Of a stretch of 32,947 bases of DNA, positions 1 to 6,880 are shown one piece after another. Under the pieces are notes generated by a model. That model had not been told where the DNA came from. It made no database searches and was given only the letters and a program-made list of their open reading frames with translations. Every line of letters begins with the position of its first letter. The stretch's first letter is position 1. The translations under genes were made by a program, and so were the position numbers. Origin of the DNA: Clostridia bacterium (GTDB taxonomy: Bacteria > Bacillota > Clostridia > TANB77 > CAG-508); the NCBI GenBank assembly GCA_900768805.1, contig CAAGEF010000077.1, positions 1 to 32,947 on the forward strand. The letters are read 5' to 3'.

Positions 1-186
1 GCGCTTGTTGAGCTTAATCCTGATCAGCACGATACGCGAAGAACAACATGGAAAGAGTTTGAACTGATTGAATCTTCAAGGTTTGAACCATACAGAAGAG
101 AAATAACATGGGGTATTTTCAACGAAAAAGCAAACAGATTTGCAAATATGCTTTTGGGGAGAGGAATAAAAAAAGGTGATAAAGTA
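1..186 (+). pseudogene. N-terminal fragment of AMP-forming acyl-CoA synthetase, fused in frame to L24
   Basis: Frame 1 is open from the first base and reads ALVELNPDQHDTRR, then TWKEFELIE, then ITWGIFNEKANRFANMLL, then GRGIKKGDKV. This resembles the N-terminal region of class I adenylate-forming enzymes (fatty or medium-chain acyl-CoA synthetases), where 'the-W-x-x-F-N-E-x-A-N-R-x-A-N-x-L' precedes 'G-x-K-K-G-D-K-V'. After that point the frame switches without a break into ribosomal protein L24. Roughly 38% of the first 150 bases are G or C by hand count, above the genes that follow. Codons such as CAG, CAC, ACG and CGA are used here and are rare downstream. No start codon or upstream sequence is in the window. 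I infer a joining artefact rather than a real gene fusion. Family assignment is from motif memory only. Confidence 0.6.
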
Positions 187-468
187 GAAATCTTATCAGG
201 AAATGATGCAGGTAAAACTGGAGAAGTTTTACAAGTACTACCAAAATCTTCAAAAATAGTTGTTAGTGGTGTTAATGTAAGAAAAAAACATGTTAAACCT
301 AGAAAACAAGGTGAAGAAGGTGGAATAATCTCTAAAGAATGTGCAATTCCAAGCTGTAAAGCTAATGTTGTATGTTCAAAATGTGGTAAAGCAACTAAAG
401 TTGGATATATCATAGAAAAAGATGAAAAAGTTCGTGTATGTAAAAAATGCGGTGCTAAATTAAAATAA
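148..468 (+). CDS. rplX: 50S ribosomal protein L24 (5' end replaced)
   Basis: L24 is an assembly-initiating protein that binds the 5' domain of 23S rRNA. Authentic L24 sequence begins around position 166 with IKKGDKVEILSGND, the KOW motif. It runs through GKTGEVLQVLP, the VNVRKKHVKP segment and a C-terminal zinc ribbon with two CxxC pairs (CSKC and CKKC). The first in-frame ATG, at 148, lies in the foreign acyl-CoA-synthetase-like part and has no Shine-Dalgarno sequence, so residues 1 to 6 are probably not native. The natural start, likely a Met plus one or two residues before IKKGDKV, has been lost. rplE follows directly, as in the normal spc operon. rplN, expected upstream, is absent because the window breaks here. 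Confidence 0.9.
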   Translation: MLLGRGIKKGDKVEILSGNDAGKTGEVLQVLPKSSKIVVSGVNVRKKHVKPRKQGEEGGIISKECAIPSCKANVVCSKCGKATKVGYIIEKDEKVRVCKKCGAKLK

Positions 469-492
469 TAAATGGAAGGAGGAATAATGAAA

Positions 493-1032
493 ATGGAAAA
501 ATTAAGAGAACAATATGAGAAAGAAGTTGTTCCAGCATTAATGAAAAAATTTAACTATACTTCAATTATGGAAGTTCCAAAATTAGAAAAAATAGTTATA
601 AATATAGGTTTAGGAGAAACTAAAGATAATCCTAAAGCTTTAGATAATGCAATGAATGATTTAACAATAATTACTGGTCAAAAACCAATCATAACAAAAG
701 CAAAAAAATCAATTGCTGCTTTTAAATTAAGAGAAGGTGCAAAAATAGGATGCAAAGTTACTTTAAGATCAGGAAGAATGTATGACTTTGCACAAAAATT
801 ATTTAATGTAGCTCTTCCAAGAGTTAGAGACTTTAGAGGAGTTTCAGCAAATTCTTTTGATGGTAGAGGAAATTATTCAATGGGAATTAAAGAACAATTA
901 ATATTTCCTGAAATCGAATATGATAAAATAGATAAATTAAGAGGTATGGATATTATATTCGTAACAACTGCTAAATCTGATGAAGAAGCAAAAGAATTAT
1001 TAAAATTATTAGGTATGCCATTCAAAAACTAA
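493..1032 (+). CDS. rplE: 50S ribosomal protein L5
   Basis: L5 binds 5S rRNA and helps form the central protuberance of the large subunit. The protein reads MEKLREQYEKEVVPALMKKF, then IMEVPKLEKIVINIGLGE, AKKSIAAFKLREGAKIGCKV, VALPRVRDFRGVS and GIKEQLIFPEIEYD, the standard L5 blocks. Three in-frame ATGs (472, 487 and 493) are possible. The AAGGAGG at 476 to 482 rules out 472, leaves only 4 nt to 487 and gives 10 nt to 493. Start 493 also aligns with the family N-terminus and gives 179 residues, the usual length. It lies between rplX and rpsN in the spc operon. Confidence 0.96.
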   Translation: MEKLREQYEKEVVPALMKKFNYTSIMEVPKLEKIVINIGLGETKDNPKALDNAMNDLTIITGQKPIITKAKKSIAAFKLREGAKIGCKVTLRSGRMYDFAQKLFNVALPRVRDFRGVSANSFDGRGNYSMGIKEQLIFPEIEYDKIDKLRGMDIIFVTTAKSDEEAKELLKLLGMPFKN

Positions 1033-1098
1033 TAAAATTGATGACTACCAAATTGCAATTTGCAAGTAAAGATACCATTAAGAAAGGAGAAAAAATTA

Positions 1099-1284
1099 AT
1101 GGCTAAAAAATCTTTAAAAGTAAAATGTGCAAGACCACAAAAATACAAAACAAGAGAATATAATAGATGTAAAATTTGTGGAAGACCACATTCTTATATA
1201 AGAAAATTTGGAATTTGCCGTGTTTGCTTCAGAGAATTAGCTCATAAAGGAGAAATTCCTGGAGTTAAAAAAGCAAGTTGGTAA
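1099..1284 (+). CDS. rpsN: 30S ribosomal protein S14, type Z
   Basis: S14 sits in the head of the small subunit. This is the short 61-residue zinc form: MAKKSLKVKCARPQKYK followed by RCKICGRPHSYIRKFGICRVC, with the two CxxC pairs that hold Zn2+, and the end GEIPGVKKASW. The ATG at 1099 is preceded by AGAAAGGAG with good spacing. The reading frame extends upstream to 1060, but that extension has no ribosome binding site. It is one of four zinc-binding ribosomal proteins in this window. Confidence 0.96.
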   Translation: MAKKSLKVKCARPQKYKTREYNRCKICGRPHSYIRKFGICRVCFRELAHKGEIPGVKKASW

Positions 1285-1318
1285 TAGTTTAAAATAAAAT
1301 TTAAAAAGGAGGGTAAAA

Positions 1319-1717
1319 ATGAATACAACTGACCCAATTGCAGATATGTTAACAAGAATAAGAAATGCAAATAGCGCTAAATTCAAGACTGTTGATGTAC
1401 CTACATCAAAAATAAAAAAAGCTATTGCAGAAACATTACTTGAAGAAGGATATATAAAAGCTTTTGATGAAATAGATGATGGAGCACAAGGAATTATCAG
1501 AATTACTTTAAAATATGATGAAAAAGGTAATAGAGTAATTGATGGTTTAAAAAGAATCAGTAAACCAGGTTTAAGAATATATGCATCAAAAGATGAATTA
1601 CCAAGAGTTTTAAATGGTTTAGGTATAGCTTTAATATCTACATCAAAAGGAATTGTTACAGATAAAAAAGCAAGAGAATTAGGCATAGGTGGAGAAGTAT
1701 TAGCTTATGTTTGGTAA
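1319..1717 (+). CDS. rpsH: 30S ribosomal protein S8
   Basis: S8 binds helix 21 of 16S rRNA early in small-subunit assembly. The sequence starts MNTTDPIADMLTRIRNAN, continues with VPTSKIKKAIAETLLEEGYI and ends with the conserved block GLRIYASKDELPRVLNGLGI and STSKGIVTDKKARELGIGGE. Its 132 residues are the family norm. AAGGAGGG lies just upstream of the ATG. It follows rpsN by 34 nt in the spc operon. Confidence 0.97.
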   Translation: MNTTDPIADMLTRIRNANSAKFKTVDVPTSKIKKAIAETLLEEGYIKAFDEIDDGAQGIIRITLKYDEKGNRVIDGLKRISKPGLRIYASKDELPRVLNGLGIALISTSKGIVTDKKARELGIGGEVLAYVW

Positions 1718-1809
1718 TTTGAAATAAAATTTCAAGTTTGAGATTTAGAACGTTTAATCTCAAAAAAATATATAAACACTTTAATAATAAAGAAGGAGGG
1801 AAAACTCAA

Positions 1810-2349
1810 ATGTCAAGAATAGGAAATAAACCTATTACAGTACCAGCTGGCGTTGAAGTAAAAATAGATGGTCAAAAAGTTACTGTAAAAGGACCTAAAG
1901 GAACATTAGAAAGAGAAATACATAAAAATATGACTGTTTCTCTTGAAGGAAATGTTCTTACAGTTACAAGACCAGATGATGAACCAGCAAATAGAAGTTT
2001 ACATGGTTTAACAAGAACATTATTAAATAACATGATCGAAGGAACATTAAATGAATTCCAAAGAAAATTAGAAATAAATGGAGTTGGATATAGAGCACAA
2101 AAACAAGGAACAAAATTAGTTCTTACTTTAGGATACTCTCATCCAGTTGAAATGGAAGCTCCTAATGGAATTACTTTCGATGTACCAAATCCTAATGAAA
2201 TAATAGTAAGAGGTATTGATAAAGAATTAGTTGGTCAAACTGCTGCTGTTATTAGAACAAAAAGACCACCTGAGGTTTATAGAGGAAAAGGTATTAAATA
2301 TGCTGAAGAAGTTATTAGACGTAAAGAAGGTAAAGCAGGTAAAAAATAA
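1810..2349 (+). CDS. rplF: 50S ribosomal protein L6
   Basis: L6 is a two-domain protein near the GTPase-associated centre of the 50S subunit. It reads MSRIGNKPITVPAGVEVKID, then VTVKGPKGTLEREIHKNM, SLHGLTRTLLNNMIEG and the C-terminal GVGYRAQKQG and KRPPEVYRGKGIKY. The start at 1810 is set by AAGGAGGG at about 1793 to 1800. The open frame continues upstream to 1738 without a second ribosome binding site. The product is 179 residues, the usual length. The gap after it carries a long hairpin (separate entry). Confidence 0.97.
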   Translation: MSRIGNKPITVPAGVEVKIDGQKVTVKGPKGTLEREIHKNMTVSLEGNVLTVTRPDDEPANRSLHGLTRTLLNNMIEGTLNEFQRKLEINGVGYRAQKQGTKLVLTLGYSHPVEMEAPNGITFDVPNPNEIIVRGIDKELVGQTAAVIRTKRPPEVYRGKGIKYAEEVIRRKEGKAGKK

Positions 2350-2399
2350 AAATTAATTTATAATAAATTATAAATGTTCAAATTAGGTTAAATAAGTGA

Positions 2400-2455
2400 A
2401 CTTTAGGGGTATATTTAATCCCTTAAAGGAAGGGATTGAATATGCCCCTAGAAGT
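2400..2455 (+). promoter_or_regulatory. Long stem-loop between rplF and rplR
   Basis: Positions 2404 to 2424 pair with 2430 to 2450 over 21 bp, with only two G-U pairs (T2410 with G2444, and the T at 2416 with its G partner) and a 5-nt loop AAAGG. Four more pairs extend the base (2400 to 2403 with 2455 to 2452) after a single bulged G at 2451. No T-run follows, so it is not an intrinsic terminator. It stands about 10 nt before the AAAGGAG ribosome binding site of rplR. It could be an RNA processing site, an mRNA stability element or an autoregulatory binding site. None of these is shown by sequence alone. Confidence 0.6.
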
Positions 2456-2476
2456 AAACCTAGAAAGGAGTTATAA

Positions 2477-2836
2477 ATGATAACAAAAATCAACAGAAAA
2501 GAAGAAAAAGATAGAAGACATAAAAGAGTTCGTACAAAAATTAGTGGAACTCCAGAATGTCCTAGACTTGCTGTTAATAGATCAAATAAAAATATCAGAG
2601 TTCAAGTAATTGATGATGTTAATAAAGTTACTTTAGTTTCTGTTTCAACTTTAGATAAAGAAATCAAAACTAAAAAAGCTAATATAGAAGCTGCTAAAGA
2701 AGTTGGAGCTGCTATAGCAAAAAAAGCTTTAGATAAAAAAATCGAAACAGTAGTTTTCGATAGAGGTGGATATATTTATCACGGAGTTGTAAAAGCTGTT
2801 GCAGAAGCAGCTCGTGAAGCAGGATTAAAATTTTAA
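2477..2836 (+). CDS. rplR: 50S ribosomal protein L18
   Basis: L18 binds 5S rRNA together with L5. The sequence starts MITKINRKEEKDRRHKRVRT, has CPRLAVNRSNKNIRVQVIDD and ends with the signature TVVFDRGGYIYHGVVKA and VAEAAREAGLKF. The 119 residues match the family. AAAGGAG lies 7 nt upstream of the ATG. The gap before it (127 nt) is large for this operon and holds the long stem-loop listed separately. Confidence 0.97.
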   Translation: MITKINRKEEKDRRHKRVRTKISGTPECPRLAVNRSNKNIRVQVIDDVNKVTLVSVSTLDKEIKTKKANIEAAKEVGAAIAKKALDKKIETVVFDRGGYIYHGVVKAVAEAAREAGLKF

Positions 2837-2872
2837 TAAATAAAAGAAATTTTGAAGGGAGAAAACAAACCT

Positions 2873-3361
2873 ATGGAAGAAAAAGCAGTAGAGTTAAAAG
2901 AAAAAGTAGTTGCTATCAATAGAGTTGCTAAGGTTGTAAAAGGTGGTAGAACTTTCAGATTCAGTGCTGTTGTTGTTGTTGGAGATGAAAATGGACATAT
3001 CGGTGTTGGAAATGGAAAAGCTTCAGAAGTTCCTGATGCAATCAGAAAAGCTATTGAAGAAGCTAAGAAAAACTTAATTACTGTACCTGTAGTTGGAACA
3101 ACAATTCCTCATGAATTTGTTGGAACATTTGGTAGTGCTAAAGTTATGTTAAAACCAGGACCTAAAGGATCTGGAGTTATCGCTGGTGGTAGCGTAAGAC
3201 CAGTATTAGAACTTGCTGGATATAAAGATATCAAAACAAAAGTTATTGGAACTAATAATCCAAGAAATGTTGTTTATGCTACTATCGAAGCATTAAGAAG
3301 CATGAATACAGTTGAAGAAGTTGCTAGAAAAAGAGGTAAAAAAGTTAGTGAAATTATGTAA
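2873..3361 (+). CDS. rpsE: 30S ribosomal protein S5
   Basis: S5 helps hold translational fidelity in the small subunit. Blocks seen are VVAINRVAKVVKGGRTFRFS (N-terminal dsRNA-binding fold), GHIGVGNGKASEVPDAIRKA, TIPHEFVGTFGSAKVMLKPG and GSVRPVLELAGYKDIKTKVI. Start 2873 (MEEKAVELKEK) gives 162 residues. GAAGGGAG upstream has an 11-nt spacing, slightly long. An upstream in-frame TTG at 2852 overlaps that site and is rejected. The expected next gene, rpmD, is missing. Confidence 0.96.
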   Translation: MEEKAVELKEKVVAINRVAKVVKGGRTFRFSAVVVVGDENGHIGVGNGKASEVPDAIRKAIEEAKKNLITVPVVGTTIPHEFVGTFGSAKVMLKPGPKGSGVIAGGSVRPVLELAGYKDIKTKVIGTNNPRNVVYATIEALRSMNTVEEVARKRGKKVSEIM

Positions 3362-3488
3362 TTGTTTTGTGGGCGATTTTCGTTCCACAAAATATATTAA
3401 AAAAATATATTAATTTTTTAGAAAAAAAGTCTAGTAAAAATGAAATTTTAATTATATAATAAATTCAATTTAGAGGAGGTGTAAAAAA
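3362..3488 (+). promoter_or_regulatory. Non-coding gap in the rpmD slot, with stem-loop
   Basis: This 127-nt gap lies where rpmD (L30, about 60 codons) normally sits between rpsE and rplO. It has no open frame of that length. TTTTGTGG at 3365 to 3372 pairs exactly with CCACAAAA at 3385 to 3392, with a further CGA/TCG pairing inside the loop. An AT-rich inverted repeat (AATATATT twice) and a short T-run follow at about 3391 to 3419, so a weak terminator or attenuator is possible. A TATAAT at 3455 to 3460 lacks a recognisable -35. Confidence 0.45.
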
Positions 3489-3923
3489 ATGGAATTAGGA
3501 AATCTACATCCAACAGTTAAGACTAAAACTAAAAAAAGAGTTGGTCGTGGTATTGGTTCTGGTTTAGGTAAAACATCAGGAAGAGGTCATAAAGGACAAA
3601 AAGCAAGATCTGGTGGAGGTGTTAGAAGAGGGTTCGAAGGAGGACAAACACCTTTATATAGAAGATTACCTAAAAGAGGATTTAAGAATATAAACTCTAA
3701 AACATATACAGAAGTAACTTTAACAATGCTTAACAAATCAAATGCAACAGAAGTTACTGCTGAAACTTTATTAGAAGAAGGAATAATCGGAAAAATAAAC
3801 GATGGAATAGTTGTTTTAGGAACTGGAAGCTTAGAGAAAAAATTAACAGTTAAAGCAACAAGATTTACTAAAGCTGCTGCAGAAAAAATACAAGCTGCAG
3901 GTGGAAAGATTGAGGTGATTTAG
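3489..3923 (+). CDS. rplO: 50S ribosomal protein L15
   Basis: L15 is a late-assembly protein with a long basic N-terminal extension into 23S rRNA. It reads MELGNLHPTVKTKTKKRVGR, then GSGLGKTSGRGHKGQKAR, GGVRRGFEGGQTPLYRRLPK and RGFKNINSKTY, then a globular C-terminus. The 144 residues are typical. AGAGGAGGTG precedes the ATG. Its stop codon abuts the TTG start of secY, so the two are probably translationally coupled. Confidence 0.97.
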   Translation: MELGNLHPTVKTKTKKRVGRGIGSGLGKTSGRGHKGQKARSGGGVRRGFEGGQTPLYRRLPKRGFKNINSKTYTEVTLTMLNKSNATEVTAETLLEEGIIGKINDGIVVLGTGSLEKKLTVKATRFTKAAAEKIQAAGGKIEVI

Positions 3924-5255
3924 TTGTTAAAAACGATAAAGAATGCTATTAAAACACCTGAAGTAAGAAAAAAACTACTATATACACTATTATTAATTGT
4001 AATATTTAGATTTGGTTGTTATATTGTAGTTCCAGGTGTAGACTCATTTGCTATGGCTGAACAAATGAGTTCTTCAACATCGAGTTTAGCTGGATTAATA
4101 AATACAATATCAGGAGGTGCGTTCTCAAGATTATCTGTTTTCGCATTGTCAATAACTCCTTATATTACAGCATCAATTGTTATCCAATTATTAGGTTGGA
4201 TAATTCCATCATTAGAAAAAATGATGAAGGAAGGTGGAGAAGTTGCTAAAACAAAAATTAATAAATATACAAAGTTATTAGCTTTAGTTTTAGCATTTAT
4301 CGAAGCTTTAGGATTATATATATCTTATAGCAAAGGCTATACTGGTGTTTTTATAAATCCAGGATTTTTGACTGGTGCATTAGTAGTTTTAACTCTAGTT
4401 ACAGGAACTTCTATGTTAATGTGGTTAGGAGAACAAATTACTAACAAAGGTATTGGAAATGGTATATCAATGTTAATCTTCGTTGGTATAGTTTCAAGAT
4501 TACCATCTGGTTTAGTAACATTATGGAATCTTGTAGTTACTAATTCTGGAGTAAGTACACAAGGAATTTTAACAGCTTTAACAATAGTGGTTGGAGCAGT
4601 ACTTTTAGTAGCTGGTGTTGTTTTTGTTCAACAAGCTGAAAGAAGAATTCCAGTACAATATGCAAAAAAAGTTGTTGGAAGAAAAATGTATGGTGGTCAA
4701 AATACTCATATTCCACTTAAATTAGCAATGGCAGGGGTTATGCCTGTAATATTTGCTTCATCATTTATGACATTTCCAGCAATGCTTATACAAATATTTG
4801 CTGCTGATAAAATTGGTGGAACAGGATTTTTAGCTGGCTTATATAAATTCTCAATAGCAACATCTTCATCAAGTGTTGGCTGGGGATATTCATTAGCAAA
4901 TGCAATACTTTATTTATTGTTAATAGTTGGATTTACATTCTTCTATACATTTGCAACATTTAATCCAGCAGAAGTTTCTACAAATATTAAACAAAATGGA
5001 GGTTTTATTCCAAGTGTAAGACCTGGAAAGCCTACTACAGAATATTTAAAAAATATTTTAATAAAATTAACATGTTTTGGTTCAATATTCTTAAGTTTAA
5101 TTGCAGTACTTCCAATGTTATTAAGATTTACTAATTTGAATATAGCTTTTGGTGGTACCTCAATTCTTATCGTTGTAGGGGTTGCTTTAGAAACAGTTCA
5201 ACAATTAGAATCTCAATTAGTAGTAAGACATTATAAAGGATTTTTAGATAAATAA
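3924..5255 (+). CDS. secY: Preprotein translocase subunit SecY
   Basis: SecY forms the protein-conducting channel of the Sec translocon in the cytoplasmic membrane. The 443-residue protein has about ten hydrophobic segments, beginning at LLYTLLLIVIFRFGCYIVVPG. It also has the plug-region block GLINTISGGAFSRLSVFALS, ITPYITASIVIQLL, GGEVAKTKINKYTK, NKGIGNGISMLIFVGIVSR and ERRIPVQYAKKVVGRKMYGG. The C-terminal signature is FNPAEVSTNIKQNGGFIPSV and RPGKPTTEYLKN. The start is TTG immediately after the rplO stop, with GAGGTGAT inside the end of rplO. Its neighbours are the usual rplO and adk. Confidence 0.97.
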   Translation: MLKTIKNAIKTPEVRKKLLYTLLLIVIFRFGCYIVVPGVDSFAMAEQMSSSTSSLAGLINTISGGAFSRLSVFALSITPYITASIVIQLLGWIIPSLEKMMKEGGEVAKTKINKYTKLLALVLAFIEALGLYISYSKGYTGVFINPGFLTGALVVLTLVTGTSMLMWLGEQITNKGIGNGISMLIFVGIVSRLPSGLVTLWNLVVTNSGVSTQGILTALTIVVGAVLLVAGVVFVQQAERRIPVQYAKKVVGRKMYGGQNTHIPLKLAMAGVMPVIFASSFMTFPAMLIQIFAADKIGGTGFLAGLYKFSIATSSSSVGWGYSLANAILYLLLIVGFTFFYTFATFNPAEVSTNIKQNGGFIPSVRPGKPTTEYLKNILIKLTCFGSIFLSLIAVLPMLLRFTNLNIAFGGTSILIVVGVALETVQQLESQLVVRHYKGFLDK

Positions 5256-5262
5256 TAAATTA

Positions 5263-5307
5263 AGGTGAGAGGTTTGAGGAAAATAAGTACTCACCTCTTG
5301 CTTTTTT
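5263..5307 (+). promoter_or_regulatory. Stem-loop with T-run between secY and adk
   Basis: AGGTGAG at 5263 to 5269 pairs with CTCACCT at 5290 to 5296, followed shortly by CTTTTTT at 5301 to 5307. This resembles a weak intrinsic terminator or attenuator. A second, mutually exclusive pairing is possible: AGAGGT at 5268 to 5273 with ACCTCT at 5293 to 5298. The loop is long (about 20 nt), so stability is modest. Confidence 0.4.
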
Positions 5308-5328
5308 AATTTTAGTAGGAGGAAAATT

Positions 5329-5994
5329 ATGGTTATAATTATGTTAGGAGCGCCAGCTACAGGAAAAGGTAGTGTAGCAGAACTTCTTTCTGGAGAATTA
5401 AATATTCCTAGTATTTCTAGTGGAGATATATTCAGAAAAAATATAAGTGAAGGAACAGAGTTTGGAAAAAAAATAAAAGAATTCATGGATAAAGGAGAAC
5501 TTGTTCCAGACAGTTTAGTTTTAGAAATGATTACATCAAGATTAAAAGAAGATGATGTAAAAAATGGAGTAATACTAGATGGTTTTCCTAGAACATTACC
5601 ACAAGCAGAAGCTTTAGATAAGATGCTTGCTGAAGAAAATAAAAAAATAGATATGGTTGTTAATTTAGAAACACCAAGAGATGAATTAATAGAAAGAACA
5701 ATAAATAGAAGAAATTGTTCTAACAAAAATTGTAATGCTATTTACAATTTAATATTACATCCACCTAAAGTAGAAAATGTTTGTGATAAATGTGGAAGTC
5801 CTTTATATCAAAGAGATGATGCAAAATTAGAAGTTGCACAAAATAGATTAGAAGTATATGATAGAGAAACAGCACCATTAGTAGAATATTATAAAGAAAC
5901 AGGAGTATTATATACTACTGTGTTAAGTCAGAGAGCAAACAGAATGAGAGAAGAAGTTACAAAAGATGTTGTTGAACAATTAAAAAATAAATAA
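5329..5994 (+). CDS. adk: Adenylate kinase, zinc-lid type
   Basis: Adenylate kinase converts ATP and AMP to two ADP in the cytoplasm. The P-loop at residues 7 to 15 is GAPATGKGS, where the family usually has G-x-P-G-A-G-K-G-T. SSGDIFRKNI follows, then DGFPRTLPQAEAL in the AMP-binding region. The LID (about residues 127 to 165) carries four cysteines, Cys130, 135, 152 and 155. The first pair is spaced Cx4C instead of the usual Cx2C. The C-terminus has QRDDAKLEV, NRLEVYDRE and TAPLVEYYKETG. The length is 221 residues. AGGAGG lies just before the ATG. It sits in the conserved secY-adk-map order. Confidence 0.95.
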   Translation: MVIIMLGAPATGKGSVAELLSGELNIPSISSGDIFRKNISEGTEFGKKIKEFMDKGELVPDSLVLEMITSRLKEDDVKNGVILDGFPRTLPQAEALDKMLAEENKKIDMVVNLETPRDELIERTINRRNCSNKNCNAIYNLILHPPKVENVCDKCGSPLYQRDDAKLEVAQNRLEVYDRETAPLVEYYKETGVLYTTVLSQRANRMREEVTKDVVEQLKNK

Positions 5995-6006
5995 AGGAGC
6001 AAAATC

Positions 6007-6783
6007 ATGGTAACTATAAAATCACAAAGAGAAATTGAGTTAATGGAAGAAGCGTGTAAACTTGCAGCAGCAACTCATGACATGATTGCAGAAAATATAA
6101 AACCTGGAATGTCTACTTATGATTTAGATATTATGGCAGAAAAATTTATAAAACAAAACGGAGGGATTCCAGCTCAAAAAAATTATCCAAGTGGTGTAAG
6201 AGGAGTTCCTGCTTTTCCAGCAACATTATGTGTATCTATAAATGATGTAGTAATTCATGGAATTCCATCAAAAAAAGATATAATTAAAGATGGCGATATT
6301 GTCAGTATAGATTTAGTTGTATTAAAAAATGGATATCATGGAGATGCAGCAAGAACACATTTAGTTGGAAATGTTTCTCCAGACGCTAAAAAATTAGTAG
6401 AAGTAGCAAAACAAGCATTTTTTGAAGGAATTAAATATGCTAAAAAAGGATATAGAATTGGAGATATATCTTATGCTATAAACGAATATGTTGAAAAACA
6501 TGGTTTTGTAGTTGTAAGAGAATTTCAAGGACATGGTATAGGAAAAGAAATGCATGAAGATCCGGGTATACCAAATTATGGTAAAAAAGGTAGAGGTTTA
6601 AGAATAGAACCAGGTATGACACTAGCAATAGAACCTATGGTTATACAAGGTAATCCAGACATTATGGAGCTTGATGATGGTTGGACAATAGTAACAGAAG
6701 ATGGTTCTTTAGCCGCACATTATGAAAATACAGTTTTAATTACAGAAAATGAACCAAAAGTGTTGACAAGAAGTAAAAATTAA
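6007..6783 (+). CDS. map: Methionine aminopeptidase, type I
   Basis: This enzyme removes the initiator methionine from nascent proteins. The 258-residue protein has the pita-bread M24 fold motifs. These are PSGVRGVPAFPATLCVSIND and VIHGIPS (His), then DGDIVSIDLVVLKNGYHGDA with the metal-binding Asp residues, FQGHGIGKEMHEDPGIPNYG (His), TLAIEPMVIQG (Glu) and the final HYENTVLIT (Glu). The start follows AAAGGAGC, 12 nt after adk. Its 3' end contains a strong promoter for the next genes. Confidence 0.97.
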   Translation: MVTIKSQREIELMEEACKLAAATHDMIAENIKPGMSTYDLDIMAEKFIKQNGGIPAQKNYPSGVRGVPAFPATLCVSINDVVIHGIPSKKDIIKDGDIVSIDLVVLKNGYHGDAARTHLVGNVSPDAKKLVEVAKQAFFEGIKYAKKGYRIGDISYAINEYVEKHGFVVVREFQGHGIGKEMHEDPGIPNYGKKGRGLRIEPGMTLAIEPMVIQGNPDIMELDDGWTIVTEDGSLAAHYENTVLITENEPKVLTRSKN

Positions 6784-6791
6784 GGTATACT
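6763..6791 (+). promoter_or_regulatory. Consensus promoter at the end of map, driving infA-rpmJ-rpsM and onward
   Basis: TTGACA at 6763 to 6768 and TATACT at 6786 to 6791 are separated by exactly 17 nt. This is an almost perfect housekeeping sigma promoter. The -35 overlaps the last codons of map. The start point would be about 6798, leaving a leader of roughly 80 nt before infA that contains a small AGACG/CGTCT stem (6833 to 6837 with 6847 to 6851). Confidence 0.75.
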
Positions 6792-6880
6792 GTAATAGCT
6801 TATTGCTGAGAAATATAAATAAACGAATATAAAGACGTGTAAAAAGCGTCTAATTTCGAGTTTTATAGGGGGAAAATAAT

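Noticed and set aside
24..413. Minus-strand open frame of 129 codons opposite rplX
   Set aside because: It has no ribosome binding site and no protein-like composition, and lies fully opposite L24.
1..468. A genuine acyl-CoA synthetase-L24 fusion protein
   Set aside because: The frame is open throughout, but such a fusion would break an essential ribosomal protein. The join falls exactly at a short shared peptide and A-rich DNA, as expected for an assembly artefact.
1237..1686. Minus-strand open frame of 149 codons opposite rpsH
   Set aside because: It is a shadow of the S8 gene. Composition (Phe-, Leu- and Ser-rich) reflects reading the complement of A-rich codons.
2373..2390. Tiny frame before the rplR hairpin as a leader peptide
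   Set aside because: It is five codons long with no ribosome binding site, and nothing about it suggests translation.
5244..5726. Minus-strand open frame of 160 codons opposite adk
   Set aside because: It is a shadow of a clear adenylate kinase gene, with no Shine-Dalgarno sequence.
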